The notes beneath the pieces are model-generated. The model saw nothing but the letters and a program-made list of their open reading frames with translations. It had not been told where the DNA came from and did not search any database. Positions 63,683-64,000 of a DNA stretch of 64,000 nt are shown piece by piece. A program made the translations under genes and the position numbers. The stretch is from Ketobacter sp963922875 (GTDB taxonomy: Bacteria; Pseudomonadota; Gammaproteobacteria; Pseudomonadales; Ketobacteraceae). The stretch lies in assembly GCA_963922875.1 (NCBI GenBank), contig CAWUJH010000002.1, forward strand, positions 597,030 to 661,029, given 5' to 3'. How positions within the stretch are numbered: the stretch's first letter is position 1; every line of letters starts with the position of its first letter.

Positions 63683-64000
63683 CAGTGCTTCATGAGAGTG
63701 CATATCCAAGACTAAAGTCATCCCATTCCGAACGGGAATTAGGGGAAATCTATTCACCCACCTCACTTGAATTGGCTTTTGTTATTGAGAAACGAAAAAA
63801 TACCACGGCTCGTTTTGTACTCCTTCTGTTGCTGAAAACCAGTTAAATGCTGGAGCACATGATTATGTTTCTGATCAAAAACAGGGGTCAGTTTTTTTCA
63901 ACACTGTCGCTCAAATTGTCGAATATTTTTCCTATCTAGGGTTGGGAAAGGAAGGTTCTGCTTGGCTCATCTACCCCCACTATCTTAAGTAATACGCACA
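63683..64000. other. Trailing region without a gene
   Basis: No open frame with coding character is seen. A short imperfect hairpin (CCCATTCCGAACGGGAATTAGGG region) at about 63721-63743 may terminate the transporter gene. The rest is A/T-rich and unrecognised. Confidence 0.4.

Noticed and set aside
1..64000. CRISPR array
   Set aside because: No set of regularly spaced 25-40-base repeats seen; the only short repeat series (55564-55650) is too short and irregular.

Overview
The window reads as chromosome from a free-living, probably aquatic gammaproteobacterium. The evidence is a Gram-negative envelope gene set (outer-membrane barrels, RND efflux, an LpxR-like protein), a GlyGly-CTERM tail, NsrR and CueR regulators with recognisable binding sites, and a norCBQD cluster. 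No rRNA, tRNA or single-copy marker gene is present, so I do not go below class. Base composition is moderate. The two large genes at 43.1-50.0 kb look richer in G+C than their neighbours by eye.

Layout. 0.3-7.4 kb: copper resistance. A Met/His-rich secreted protein lies upstream. A minus-strand operon follows (multicopper oxidase CopA, CopB, a small His/Met protein, a cytochrome c), divergent from a CopR/CopS-type two-component system, with a CusR-like box between them. 7.5-15.7 kb: an envelope pair, an operon of PpiC-like foldase, HupE/UreJ protein and DUF3604 (PHP-like) protein, a lipoprotein, an outer-membrane barrel and a Ca/Na exchanger. 15.9-18.6 kb: a PEGLP-type cation P-type ATPase. 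18.7-20.3 kb: two paralogous secreted proteins of a family I do not recognise. 20.5-23.7 kb: cueR, a CopZ-like chaperone and a Cu(I) P1B-ATPase, each behind a 19-bp-spacer MerR-type promoter of shared sequence. 23.8-31.2 kb: thioredoxin, LysR regulator, LpxR-like protein and an RND efflux pair. 31.6-38.6 kb: nitric oxide detoxification or respiration (small membrane protein, a two-haem NorC, NorB, NorQ, NorD) with convergent nsrR-nnrS and two tandem NsrR-like boxes upstream of nnrS.

38.7-60.0 kb is accessory DNA with many broken pieces: a dehydrogenase tail, a large secreted fibronectin-type protein, a group II intron maturase tail, a two-gene module of a large protein with a C-terminal PD-(D/E)XK nuclease motif plus a DUF4297/Cap4-like STAND NTPase, a huge secreted Cys-rich protein that has lost its 5' end at the module's downstream edge, short direct repeats, two full tyrosine recombinases, two recombinase fragments and an orphan antitoxin-like gene inside a perfect 18-bp inverted repeat. 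The nuclease/NTPase pair is the best candidate for an undescribed (defence) system. Its first gene carries an apparent 1-nt frameshift.

60.0-64.0 kb returns to metal handling: a small periplasmic protein, a membrane-anchored protein and a second HupE/UreJ protein in one operon, a His-rich secreted protein, then a divergent CsoR-type repressor with Cu(I)-type ligands and its own operator, and a DMT transporter with a long His-rich tail. Copper sensing and export (CopRS, CueR, a CsoR-like protein) is thus represented by three independent regulatory systems in 64 kb, interleaved with nitric oxide defence and a mobile or defence island.
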